The notes beneath the pieces were generated by a model. That model saw only the letters and a program-made list of their open reading frames with translations. It ran no database searches and was not told the origin of the DNA. 64,000 nucleotides of DNA from Phycisphaerae bacterium (lineage in GTDB: Bacteria; Planctomycetota; Phycisphaerae; UBA1845), in assembly GCA_029260075.1 (NCBI GenBank), contig JAJDDY010000028.1:1-64000 (forward strand), read 5' to 3'. Position numbers and translations under genes: made by a program. Each line of letters opens with the position of its first letter. The stretch's first letter is position 1. Positions 25,668-34,040 of this stretch are shown here, one piece after another.

Positions 25668-27659
25668 ATGATTGTGACGACCAGCGAAGCCCGTCGTATT
25701 GCTGACGAGCGGCTCGGCTGGCAACCATCGCGACGTGTAGTGCTCGTCAGCAACTCCCGCCTATGCTTCTGCTTACTTTTTGCGATCGTAGCTGTCGGCG
25801 GCTGTTCAACCGCGGTGCAGCGGAACGATTGGAGCGCTTACACTGGTCCCGGTGCAGAACACTTCCGCAAGCAAGAATACAAGCTTCCCTATGTCCCTGA
25901 CCCGCTGGAGCCGACGAATCGGGTCGCTTGGGCCGCGAACGATTTCGTGTTGTTCGGCGTGATTGAACCGGTCACGGCCGTTTGGCGTTTTCTCGTTCCA
26001 CAATGCATCCGGTCACACTTGGTCAATGCGGCCGAGAACATTACCTATCCAGTTCGGGCGGTGAACAACCTCCTGCAAGGGAAATTCGACAAGGCACGCG
26101 ATGAGACACACCGTTTTGTTATCAACACCACGGTCGGCGTGCTGGGGTTGTTCGACCCGGCGGCGGAGTGGGGTATCGCCCCCGCACCGGAGGATCTTGG
26201 CCTGACGTTCGTCCAATGGGGTTGGACGGACAGCCATTATGTTGTGGTTCCCTTCCTCGGTCCAAGCACCGTGCGTGACGCGATCGGCGAGTTCGGAGAC
26301 CTGTTCCTCGACCCCACGACATATTTCTACCCTGCAGGCTGGGTGACACGTTTCGTCGAGGGGAGCGAAGTCATCGGCGGAGCCAAGCACTTTGTGCGAA
26401 CGAACTACGATGCCTATGGGCTCGTACGTCAGGGCTGGACGATCAGCCGCTCGCCCAACGTTGTCGAGTTGGAGGCGGCGGACGGCGCCGGTCCAGCCGC
26501 ACAAACACTTGGCGTCGCGTTGCTCAGGAATCATGATCTCCGTTTCTTCTCACGCGCCCGTTCGCTGGCCGTCGAATTGCAGTCCACAGGTGAAAAGCTT
26601 CCGTACGAGGTTTGGATGCATCCCGGCGTGGCGCCGATCATCTACATCGTGCCCGGAATGGGCGCGCACCGCCGAGCAAGCGAGGTGCTCGCGCTGGCGA
26701 GCATGGCCTATCAAGACGGCTTCTCGGTTGTGACGATCAGCAGCGCATTCAATTTCGAGTTCATGCAGAAGGCTGCCACGGTCCCGACGCCCGGGTTCGC
26801 CCCGGCCGATGCGGGCGACGTACACACGGCGCTGAGCGCCATCTCCCGCGATCTTGAACAACGGTTTCCGAATCGGATTGGTGCGCAGGTTATGATGGGG
26901 CTGTCGCTCGGGGCATTCCATGGGTTGTACATCGCAGCAGGAGCGGCCGGCGCCGACGATTCGCTGATCGACTTCGATCGCTACGTCCTGCTAAACCCCC
27001 CGGTCGCGCTACGCTATGCGGCAGAACAGCTCGACACTTTCTACAATGTGCCGCTGACGTTCCCCGAAGCGCATCGCGATGAGCATGTTCGGGCCATCTT
27101 GAGCAGGATCGCTGGGGACGTCGTAGTCGATTCCAACGCTCCCGCCGAGGGAATACTCCTCTCTGAAGACGACGCCAAGTTCTTGATCGGGCTGAGCTTT
27201 CGCGTCGTCTTGCACGACACCATCTGGTGCAGTCAAGATCGACACGACAGCGGCGTGTTGAAGAGTCCACTCGATCGTTGGCGTCGAGCGCCCGTCTCCG
27301 ACGAAATCTTCGACTTCTCGTTTATCGAATACTTCTATGCGTTCGTGTTGCCCTGGTACACGGGGGACGAGTATTCGATCGACGCTGAGCGAGCAATGTT
27401 CACCCTGCTTGATGCCAGATCATTGACGCGTACGCTTCCGCGCGACGGAACGGTGCGCGTTTTTTCGAGCGAGAATGATTTCCTACTGACCGGTGACGAT
27501 CGACATTGGTTGATCGACACACTTGGTGAGTCGAACGTAACGTTTGAACCAACAGGCGGCCACGCAGGATCACTTCGCAAGCCGGAAGTGCAGCAGAGGA
27601 TCATGAATTCGCTGGAAGATCTGCTTCCGGTTGGTCCGCCAACCAGCACGGACGATTGA
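25668..27659 (+). CDS. MlaA (VacJ)-like lipoprotein fused to an alpha/beta hydrolase domain
   Basis: N-terminal part: outer-membrane lipoprotein of the Mla system, which removes phospholipids from the outer leaflet. Seen as lipobox VAVGGC, VPDPLEPTNRVAWAANDFV, NLLQGKFDKARDETHRFVIN and APAPEDLGLTFVQWGW (about 40-250). C-terminal part (about 290-660): an alpha/beta hydrolase-like region with IIYIVPGMGAH as oxyanion segment, the nucleophile elbow GLSLGAFHG, and a candidate catalytic His in EPTGGHAGSLR. Ordinary MlaA proteins are about 250 residues; this one is 663. AGGAG lies 5 bases before the ATG. No mlaBCDEF genes are adjacent. The fusion suggests coupled extraction and cleavage of lipids, but this is inference. 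Confidence 0.8.
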   Translation: MIVTTSEARRIADERLGWQPSRRVVLVSNSRLCFCLLFAIVAVGGCSTAVQRNDWSAYTGPGAEHFRKQEYKLPYVPDPLEPTNRVAWAANDFVLFGVIEPVTAVWRFLVPQCIRSHLVNAAENITYPVRAVNNLLQGKFDKARDETHRFVINTTVGVLGLFDPAAEWGIAPAPEDLGLTFVQWGWTDSHYVVVPFLGPSTVRDAIGEFGDLFLDPTTYFYPAGWVTRFVEGSEVIGGAKHFVRTNYDAYGLVRQGWTISRSPNVVELEAADGAGPAAQTLGVALLRNHDLRFFSRARSLAVELQSTGEKLPYEVWMHPGVAPIIYIVPGMGAHRRASEVLALASMAYQDGFSVVTISSAFNFEFMQKAATVPTPGFAPADAGDVHTALSAISRDLEQRFPNRIGAQVMMGLSLGAFHGLYIAAGAAGADDSLIDFDRYVLLNPPVALRYAAEQLDTFYNVPLTFPEAHRDEHVRAILSRIAGDVVVDSNAPAEGILLSEDDAKFLIGLSFRVVLHDTIWCSQDRHDSGVLKSPLDRWRRAPVSDEIFDFSFIEYFYAFVLPWYTGDEYSIDAERAMFTLLDARSLTRTLPRDGTVRVFSSENDFLLTGDDRHWLIDTLGESNVTFEPTGGHAGSLRKPEVQQRIMNSLEDLLPVGPPTSTDD

Positions 27660-27671
27660 GAAGCGCTAACG

Positions 27672-27768
27672 GATCACCGGCTGGAAGCCGGTGCCACACT
27701 TCTTTGACCGGCTGCGCCGGTGGGACACTTTCTCGACGGCCTGAGTTGGCGCGACACGCTTGCCACCG
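27672..27768 (-). repeat. GTGFQPV-type palindromes behind the MlaA-fusion gene
   Basis: A consensus copy (27672-27701) is followed by decayed copies (GACCGGCTGCGCCGGTGGGA and GACGGCCTGAGTTGGCGCGA). The first hairpin starts 12 bases after the stop codon and is trailed by a short T-rich stretch, so it may end transcription. Confidence 0.65.
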
Positions 27769-27887
27769 CCAGCGCGAGCGCTACACCTCTTCCACAGCTT
27801 GTTCCGGTGCTAGCGTCCCGCAATAGTCCGTTTTGGTGCTGCGCTATGGCAACAGTCTGTATCGGCGCTTCGCACTGGCGACGGTTG

Positions 27888-29312
27888 CTACGTGAACATC
27901 TTGAGTTGTACGCGCTCCATGGCGAATTTTTCTACGGGTTCGGTGACGTCCATGGGGTAGTCGCCGGAGAAACACGCGGTGCAGTACATGTCCGGTTTCA
28001 TCTTGACGCAGGAGAGCATGCCTTCGTGGGAAATGAAGTATAGCGAGTCGACCTTGAGGAACTTGCGGATGTCTTCGACGGATCGATCTCGGGCGACAAG
28101 TTTTCGCGGATCGGGGAAGTCGATTCCGAAGTAGCAGGGGTTTCGAATGGGTGGGCTGGCCACACGCAGGTGTACTTCGCGTGCGCCGGCGTCGCGCAAC
28201 GCGCCGATTTTTCCTCGGGTCGTCGTGCCCCGAACGACCGAGTCTTCCACCACGACCAGCCGTTTGCCAGCCACCGCCTCTTTGATCACGTTGAGCTTCA
28301 TTTTGACGGCCATGTCGCGGCCGGACTGAGTCGGAAGAATGAACGATCGACCGGCGTAGTGGCTTGTCGTAAACGCTCGACCGTAGGGGATGCCACTTGC
28401 CTCTGCGTATCCCGTGGCGGCACACTGAGCGCAAGTCGGAACGGGTACCACCACATCGGCTTCGACCGGGGATTCTTTCGCCAAACGGGCACCCATGGCT
28501 TTGCGCACCATGTGTACGTTTTCGCCGAACACGAGACTCGACGGGTCGGCGAAATAAATCTGTTCGAAGATGCATTGGGCCGCGCGGCCGTTGGTGCTAC
28601 CGCCGAACCGCCGACTGCTGATACCCTCGTCGTCGATGGTGACGATTTCGCCGGGCTTGACGTCGCGAACATACGTGGCGTCGATCATGTCGAACGCCTT
28701 GGTTTCGGAAGCGACGACGTGGGCGCCGTTTTTGGTTCTGCCAATGCAAAGCGGCCGAAACCCGAGCGGATCGCGCACGGCCACCAAGCGGTCGGGAAAC
28801 AACATGAGCAAGGAGTAGGCACCCTGGAGGTGGTTGAGCACGTGGTTGAGCGGGTTCTTCTTGCTCTGGTGCGCCGGTTTCGCGAGCAGGTGGATGATCA
28901 CCTCGGTGTCGCTGGTGGTTTGAAAAATATGACCGACTTTTTCGTAGTTTCGCCGGAGCAAGGCGGCGTTGATCAGGTTCCCGTTGTGCGCGACCGCCAC
29001 TTGACCACCGGCGTAGCTGAAGAGCAGCGGCTGCGCGTTGCTGTTGGTGCATGATCCGGTGGTGGAATATCGAACATGGCCGATGGCGATGCGGCCACGA
29101 ATTTTGGAAAGGCTCGTTTCATCGAAAACGCGGCTGACCAAACCGAGACCGGCGTGGCGCAGCAACTCTTCGCCGTTGGTGGTAACGATGCCGGCCGATT
29201 CCTGCCCGCGGTGCTGAAGGGCGTAGAGGCCCAACTGCGTTAGGTAGGCTGCTTCGTCCTCGCCCCAAACGCCAAACAAGCCACAATGATGTCGGATCGA
29301 TGAATCGGTCAC
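27888..29312 (-). CDS. purF: Amidophosphoribosyltransferase
   Basis: Commits PRPP to purine synthesis by transferring ammonia from glutamine, giving phosphoribosylamine. The 474-residue protein starts with a nine-residue propeptide before the catalytic Cys (RHHCGLFGVWG), as in the cleaved, Fe-S-type enzymes. The glutaminase half has YALQHRGQESAGI and GHVRYSTTGS; the transferase half has the PRPP loop VVVEDSVVRGTTTR and Cys residues CYFGIDFP and CTACFSGDYP that could ligate an Fe-S cluster. A GTG at 29312 was chosen because it gives the usual propeptide; no clear ribosome-binding site is seen and a GTG at 29360 is also open. Confidence 0.93.
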   Translation of the reverse strand: MTDSSIRHHCGLFGVWGEDEAAYLTQLGLYALQHRGQESAGIVTTNGEELLRHAGLGLVSRVFDETSLSKIRGRIAIGHVRYSTTGSCTNSNAQPLLFSYAGGQVAVAHNGNLINAALLRRNYEKVGHIFQTTSDTEVIIHLLAKPAHQSKKNPLNHVLNHLQGAYSLLMLFPDRLVAVRDPLGFRPLCIGRTKNGAHVVASETKAFDMIDATYVRDVKPGEIVTIDDEGISSRRFGGSTNGRAAQCIFEQIYFADPSSLVFGENVHMVRKAMGARLAKESPVEADVVVPVPTCAQCAATGYAEASGIPYGRAFTTSHYAGRSFILPTQSGRDMAVKMKLNVIKEAVAGKRLVVVEDSVVRGTTTRGKIGALRDAGAREVHLRVASPPIRNPCYFGIDFPDPRKLVARDRSVEDIRKFLKVDSLYFISHEGMLSCVKMKPDMYCTACFSGDYPMDVTEPVEKFAMERVQLKMFT

Positions 29313-29695
29313 GTTGCGCCCGTCGGTTTCACGAAGCACGACCGAAACCGAACGAAGCACGGTCGATTCCGGTGCTGGTCGACAATTCTTGCGGTGCGGC
29401 GTCCGCGTTGGACGCCGCGCGGTTTCGGCCTTATGTTCCGCCTGTTGGTTGGTCGAGCCGGGATCATAGGGCGATCCCTCCGATCGGTCAACCGCGACGG
29501 TGTTCGCGCGACGTGTGTCGAAGCGTACTGAGACCGCCGGTTCGCAGAATCAAGAGGCATGTGTGTTGTCGTCTCCTGTTCATCGAGCGGTGCGTTCCAT
29601 GCCAATGGCTGCATGGAAATGGTCGCGCAAACCACCGTGCATTCGCCACGTTCGCGTACTCGTATTCACCAACCCACGTTGATCCGGAAGATCAT
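29313..29695. other. Divergent promoter region between purF and the acetyltransferase gene
   Basis: No gene or repeat seen. Frames open on both strands belong to upstream extensions without ribosome-binding sites. Confidence 0.45.
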
Positions 29696-30889
29696 ATGAT
29701 GGACGCATCGTTTGACATTGGACCGCCAAGCGACGCGACGGAGCTCGCCGCTTTCGCACAGATTGCGAGTGTGTCGCTGGCTTTCTCGCAATCTGCATCG
29801 CCGAGCGATTGGGTCGACCGCGAAGGGCATGACAACGTTCGCGTGGTGCGGCGCGGCGGGCGCCTGGTCGGTGGGCTGGTCTCGCAACCAATGGGGCAGT
29901 GGTTCGGTGGGCGAAGTGTGCCCATGGCTGGTATTCGCGGCGTGGCGGTCGCACCGGAACATCGGGGTATCGGTGCGGCCTCAGCGCTGATGCGATCGGT
30001 CCTTGTGGAACAGCGTGAACTGGGCATGGCGATATCTGCGCTTTTCCCAGCCACCAAGCCGGTCTATCGGCGATGCGGGTTCGAAGACGCCGGCGTCCGT
30101 GTAGTGTATCGACTCAAGGGAGACGCGATTCGCGCGTTCGATCGATCGGTGACGTTGCGTCCGGTCGAACAAGCCGATCACGAGACGATTCATCGATTGC
30201 ACGCCCACCGGGCGCGCCGAACGACGGGCAACTTGGACCGTAGCCCGTTCATCTGGCAACGATTCCTCGAACCGTCGCCGCCGTGGCGATTGCCGGTGCG
30301 GGGGTACATCGCGGAACACGAAGGTGAGGCGGAGGGCTATGTGATGATCACGCAGAACGAGGGCGACGAAGCGCATCGTGAAATTCAGGCGTTGGATTAT
30401 GTGGCGATGACGCCGCGCGCCGCGGGTCGCATCATGCGGTTCATCGCCGACCATTGGTCGGTGTTCGGCACGACGACGTGGGTCGGCGCCCCGGTCGACC
30501 CCGTATTGCTCATGATGAACGAACAAGCTTGGCGCGTGCACGATCGAATCGACTGGATGCTACGGATTCTCGATGTACCTGCCGCGCTGACCGCCCGGGG
30601 CTACTCCACCGCCGTGCGCGCTGAATTACACTTGGATATTTCCGACGACCTCATTGACGAGAATTCATCTCGTTTCGTTGTGGACGTTGCCGACGGTCGG
30701 GCGTCGGTGCGACGGGGCGGTGATGGCCTCATTCGGTGCGACATACGCGGTCTTGCGACTATGTACACCGGACACCTGACGGCCACACAGCTTGCGACCA
30801 CGGGCTATGTCGAAGGGTCCGCCACCGCGCTGTCCGCCGCCGACGCCGTCTTCGCCGGATGTTCTCCGTGGATGTCCGACATGTTCTGA
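29696..30889 (+). CDS. Eis-like GNAT acetyltransferase
   Basis: Predicted acetyl-CoA-dependent N-acetyltransferase of the Eis type, which acetylate amines such as aminoglycosides or protein lysines; the substrate here is unknown. The 397-residue protein has a first GNAT domain with the CoA loop VAVAPEHRGIGAASALM, a second GNAT-like domain (about 150-280) and a C-terminal SCP2-like domain (about 290-397; GRASVRRGGDGLIRCDI). It ends with Phe, and in Eis the C-terminal carboxylate is the general base. Two Met codons (29696, 29699) follow GGAAG at a good distance; the open frame upstream has no start signal. Confidence 0.82.
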   Translation: MMDASFDIGPPSDATELAAFAQIASVSLAFSQSASPSDWVDREGHDNVRVVRRGGRLVGGLVSQPMGQWFGGRSVPMAGIRGVAVAPEHRGIGAASALMRSVLVEQRELGMAISALFPATKPVYRRCGFEDAGVRVVYRLKGDAIRAFDRSVTLRPVEQADHETIHRLHAHRARRTTGNLDRSPFIWQRFLEPSPPWRLPVRGYIAEHEGEAEGYVMITQNEGDEAHREIQALDYVAMTPRAAGRIMRFIADHWSVFGTTTWVGAPVDPVLLMMNEQAWRVHDRIDWMLRILDVPAALTARGYSTAVRAELHLDISDDLIDENSSRFVVDVADGRASVRRGGDGLIRCDIRGLATMYTGHLTATQLATTGYVEGSATALSAADAVFAGCSPWMSDMF

Positions 30890-30955
30890 TTTTGAGTTAT
30901 CGACTGGTTGCACGACCACTCGGTCGGGGCGATTGCTCGAGAAGCGTGGCGCTCG

Positions 30956-30989
30956 AGAAGCGTGGCACCGCCTTCCAGCTGATGATCCA
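30956..30989 (+). repeat. GTGFQPV-type palindrome, degenerate copy
   Basis: GAAGCGTGGCACCGCCTTCC followed by AGCTGATGATCC, about 65 bases after the acetyltransferase stop codon. The preceding 15 bases (CGAGAAGCGTGGC) are duplicated in tandem. Confidence 0.5.
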
Positions 30990-31049
30990 TTGACGTTATT
31001 CCGCTTCTTGACCGTCGCCCATCCCCTTCGCGCAGAGGCGTGAATCGTC

Positions 31050-31203
31050 TAGTGCTTTGTCACAGCTAGAATGAAGGGTTTACCGAGCCGCGACCGTGAG
31101 GAAGCGGACGTTTGTAATCCGCTCGTGACAGCTCAAGAAACGCTCCCTCACGGTCGCGGCTCGGATCGGACGAACCCGTCATTTGAGTCGTGATAAGGCA
31201 CTA
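31050..31203. mobile_element. MITE-like palindromic element (TAGTGCT family), left copy
   Basis: A 154-bp imperfect palindrome with ends TAGTGCTTTGTCACAGCTAG and, read inward from the other side, TAGTGCCTTATCACGACTC. The core is GAGCCGCGACCGTGAGGAAG against CTCCCTCACGGTCGCGGCTC. It is the reverse complement of the copy at 32159-32311. Its right-hand terminal TAG (minus strand) is the stop codon of the lipid kinase gene. Confidence 0.8.
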
Positions 31204-32148
31204 TCCGCGCGACTTGGGAAGCATGATGCGAACTGCGCCGGGCAGTGCGGTGATGGCTGCGGGTGTGTGGCCGATTCGCTCTCCGTCGGCCCATAGTTCG
31301 AGCGGGGGGTCGGTTTCGATGGTCAGGCGCTCGGTGCGTATGATTTGCACCTCGGGGGCTTCGACGTGTCGTCCGCGCAAGACACGACCTACCATCGCCA
31401 GCGTGCGCAGGGTTCGCATGTGGTTGATGACGCACAGGTCGAGCAGGCCGTCGGTTGGTGCGGCGCCGGGGACGATGGGGATGGCGCCGCCGTAGGTGGA
31501 TGTGTTGGCGCTCGACGCTAGGAACACCGGGCGTTCGATCGTGCCGAAGTCGCCGCTGATTTTGAGTTGTTGTGGCACGTAGCGGAAGAGCACGCGGAGG
31601 GCGCCGTAGAGATAGGCCATCGTGCCGGTAATGGGCACGCGCATCGTATCGACATAGCTCGAAACGGCCGCGTCGATGCCGATCGTAGCCACCGTGCAGA
31701 AGCATCGATCATTGACGCGACCGAGATCGATGGGCATTGGGGTGCCTTCGGCTAAGACGTCGGCGATGAATTCCGCCTTCCGCGATATGCCCAGCGCCCG
31801 GCCGAAATCGTTGCACCGACCGGAGGGCGCCAGGCCCATTACCGGAACCACGGTGTCCCTGTTTGCGTCGTTGGCGTTTGTGTTCTTAAGCGAAACGAGT
31901 CCGTTGGCGATCTCTTGAATTGTGCCATCGCCGCCGCACGCGACGATGCAATCAGGCTGTGCGTCTTCCGTCTGCCCCTGTTCCATTACCATGGCTTCGG
32001 CGTCGCCGGAGCGCGTGGTTCGACGGACCGTTACGTTGTGCCCGCGATCGCGAAGCTCTTGTGCGACGGCCTTGGCTGTGCGCAGACCGCGTCCACGACC
32101 CGACACCGGGTTGACGACGATCAGGAAGGTTCGGATTTTGTTAGTCAC
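31201..32148 (-). CDS. Diacylglycerol kinase-type lipid kinase (YegS/BmrU-like)
   Basis: Predicted soluble or membrane-associated kinase that phosphorylates diacylglycerol or a related lipid alcohol with ATP. The 315-residue protein has the nucleotide motif VVNPVSGRGRG, the catalytic CGGDGTIQEIANGL, VMGLAPSGRCNDFGRALG and a beta-sandwich C-terminal domain with LLDLCVINHM and ELWADGERIGHTPAAI. Length fits the family. The start codon is GTG with no strong ribosome-binding site. It lies just downstream, on the same strand, of the ether-lipid-like operon and is enclosed by two inverted MITE-like elements: one ends 10 bases before the start codon and the other supplies the TAG stop. Confidence 0.87.
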   Translation of the reverse strand: MTNKIRTFLIVVNPVSGRGRGLRTAKAVAQELRDRGHNVTVRRTTRSGDAEAMVMEQGQTEDAQPDCIVACGGDGTIQEIANGLVSLKNTNANDANRDTVVPVMGLAPSGRCNDFGRALGISRKAEFIADVLAEGTPMPIDLGRVNDRCFCTVATIGIDAAVSSYVDTMRVPITGTMAYLYGALRVLFRYVPQQLKISGDFGTIERPVFLASSANTSTYGGAIPIVPGAAPTDGLLDLCVINHMRTLRTLAMVGRVLRGRHVEAPEVQIIRTERLTIETDPPLELWADGERIGHTPAAITALPGAVRIMLPKSRG

Positions 32149-32158
32149 GCAAGTGCCC

Positions 32159-32311
32159 TAGTGCTTTGTCACGACTCAAATGACGGGTTGGTCCGATCCG
32201 AGCCGCGACCGTGAGGGAGTGTTCCTAGGCTGTCACGAGCGGATTTCAAACCTCCGCTTCCTTACGGTCGCGGCTCGGTAAACCCGTCATCCTAGCTGTG
32301 ACAAAGCACTA
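32159..32311. mobile_element. MITE-like palindromic element (TAGTGCT family), right copy
   Basis: A 153-bp imperfect palindrome from TAGTGCTTTGTCACGACTC to the inward-read end TAGTGCTTTGTCACAGCTAG. It inverts the copy at 31050-31203 and lies 10 bases upstream of the lipid kinase start codon. Confidence 0.8.
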
Positions 32312-32390
32312 GCAGCCTGTCGAACATGCCCGATACACCGGCATGCTGTCGGTACTTCGCCGAATGCCACGAGCTCCACCCCATCACAAG

Positions 32391-32436
32391 GAAAAAATCG
32401 CTATTGGATCACCGGCTGGAAGCCGGTGCCACACTT
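32391..32436 (-). terminator. Palindrome plus T run behind the ether-lipid-like operon
   Basis: On the minus strand a consensus GTGFQPV hairpin (32436-32407) is followed after about 10 bases by CGATTTTTTC. It begins 15 bases after the LarA-like stop codon. The hairpin and T run together could act as a terminator, although the distance to the T run is longer than ideal. Confidence 0.45.
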
Positions 32437-32450
32437 TAGTCAGCAGGCCG

Positions 32451-34037
32451 TTACGGAACGTCACAAATCAGGATCGGCGGGCAATGGAAATAGCACACAC
32501 GGGCATCCTTGCCGGCGTAGTCGTGGGCCATGCCGATCGCATGTTTCATTGAGGGGGCAGCGTCGTACCCCAAGCGATCAGTTACCAGCTTGCTCTTGGG
32601 ATTCACCGCGATCACCTTGCCAAGGTGGGCCGCACCGTGGGCCGCCCAATACCACATATAAAACGGATGCACGCCGTGGTAGGCGTAGGAGTGACGGTAC
32701 AAGTGGCGGTACCACTCGCTCTCCGCGTACTTTTTTTCAAATCGCTTACCCAACTCGTGGGGGTCGCGCGTCTGCGGAATCACATGCTCGAAGAAATCGA
32801 AGTATGACGGATGATGCAACAGGTTGAACGAATTCTCGAACGGGTGGACAACGATCATCACGCCACCCTTGCGAATGAACGGGCGGTTCTTGAAGAAGTT
32901 GAAGAAGTATCCCAACGCCAGACAGTGGATGAGTATCGGGTTGAGTGTGGAGTCGACGTTGTACGGGCCGATGGACGGCAGGCCTACGATCGCGATGTCG
33001 TAGTCGTTGGGCACGCTGACGAGCTGCTGACGGTAGGCGTTCACGAGCGTCTTGGGGTGGACTGCGTCGGTATCGCCGGCGTGGACGCCGGTCAGGCCGT
33101 ACGGGGCGGGTAGGGCGCTGTAGGCTTTGCGCCGCAGCGGACCGGGCAGCAGACGCAGCCCGATGCGACTGCCGTGATAATTCAACCGGTCGAGCATGCT
33201 CCAATTGTGCTCGCGTTTCTGAAGAAAGCCGAGAAGATTGTGAAACGTATCGCCGTTGAGCGACGTTTCGATGGTGAAGATCTTCATCTGCTCTTTGACC
33301 AGCGCACCCATGCGGTCGCACGAGCGGTGGAAGTCGCTTCGCTCGGGGTCCATGTAGCTCGACTCGTGCAGCATGGTCTTCGCGTTGTGGTGGTGGCGAA
33401 CGGATTTGTACGTAGCCAATCCGACCGGGACCGACTTGTGCCCTCCGTCCATCGTAGCCAAATTGATATTGACGTAGATCACTAGATCGGACTCGACGGC
33501 GCGACGGTTCAGCTCGACGTCTTCGTCTTCTTCGGTCTTGCCCAAGTGTGATAGGGCGTCGGGGTCTTCCGCATCGTGGTTGTAGAGTCGGTCCGGCCAG
33601 AACCGGTTGAAAATGGCTGATCCGACGAAGTGGCGAAGCTCAGCCGGTGTGCAACGGCGGTGCAGGCAAATCGCGCAGACGAGTTCAATATCTGTGACGC
33701 CGGCTTTGTCCAGCCGTTCAAGCACGACCTCCATAATCGTCTGGCGAATGTCCGGTGCGACCATGCGCGGCAGCGGGAGCGATACGTCGTCGAACGCGAT
33801 GGTCACCTTCATGCCCGGTTTGAGGTGGGCATTCAGCGGCTCGGTGCCTTCGGGGTTGTCGATGGCGTGGATGATGGCCGCCCGTCGATCCACGATCGGT
33901 TCGAGTGGTTCGTTTGGATAGATCACCGTTGTGCCGACCGGCAGGCGGTGGCGTTCATACCCCTCTCCGCAGTGAAAGAGAAAGGGCGGGTCCGCCGCTG
34001 TTACCGTGTGCAAGTTCGATCCGTTTTGCTGCGTCAT
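32451..34037 (-). CDS. LarA-like (lactate racemase N-terminal/DUF2088) protein
   Basis: Distant relative of the nickel-pincer lactate racemase LarA; the reaction here is unknown. The 528-residue protein has FDDVSLPLPR in place of the LarA substrate loop, LVCAICLHRRCTPAELRHFV resembling the His-containing helix, and MDGGHKSVPVG, which keeps the GG-x-K-S order around the Lys that LarA uses to bind its cofactor (alignment from memory). A Tyr/His/Trp-rich C-terminus (SYAYHGVHPFYMWYWAAHG) is unlike LarA. It is last in the four-gene operon: its ATG starts three bases after the dehydrogenase stop codon, so translation is probably coupled. Family membership is fairly secure, racemase activity is not. 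Confidence 0.72.
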   Translation of the reverse strand: MTQQNGSNLHTVTAADPPFLFHCGEGYERHRLPVGTTVIYPNEPLEPIVDRRAAIIHAIDNPEGTEPLNAHLKPGMKVTIAFDDVSLPLPRMVAPDIRQTIMEVVLERLDKAGVTDIELVCAICLHRRCTPAELRHFVGSAIFNRFWPDRLYNHDAEDPDALSHLGKTEEDEDVELNRRAVESDLVIYVNINLATMDGGHKSVPVGLATYKSVRHHHNAKTMLHESSYMDPERSDFHRSCDRMGALVKEQMKIFTIETSLNGDTFHNLLGFLQKREHNWSMLDRLNYHGSRIGLRLLPGPLRRKAYSALPAPYGLTGVHAGDTDAVHPKTLVNAYRQQLVSVPNDYDIAIVGLPSIGPYNVDSTLNPILIHCLALGYFFNFFKNRPFIRKGGVMIVVHPFENSFNLLHHPSYFDFFEHVIPQTRDPHELGKRFEKKYAESEWYRHLYRHSYAYHGVHPFYMWYWAAHGAAHLGKVIAVNPKSKLVTDRLGYDAAPSMKHAIGMAHDYAGKDARVCYFHCPPILICDVP

Positions 34038-34040
34038 GTA

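Noticed and set aside
23982-29312. A purine biosynthesis operon joining purM and purF
   Set aside because: They are about 4.4 kb apart with plus-strand genes in between, so they cannot share a transcript.
12795-32311. CRISPR array made of the repeated palindromes
   Set aside because: Copies are scattered over many kilobases, lack regular spacers, and no cas gene is present.
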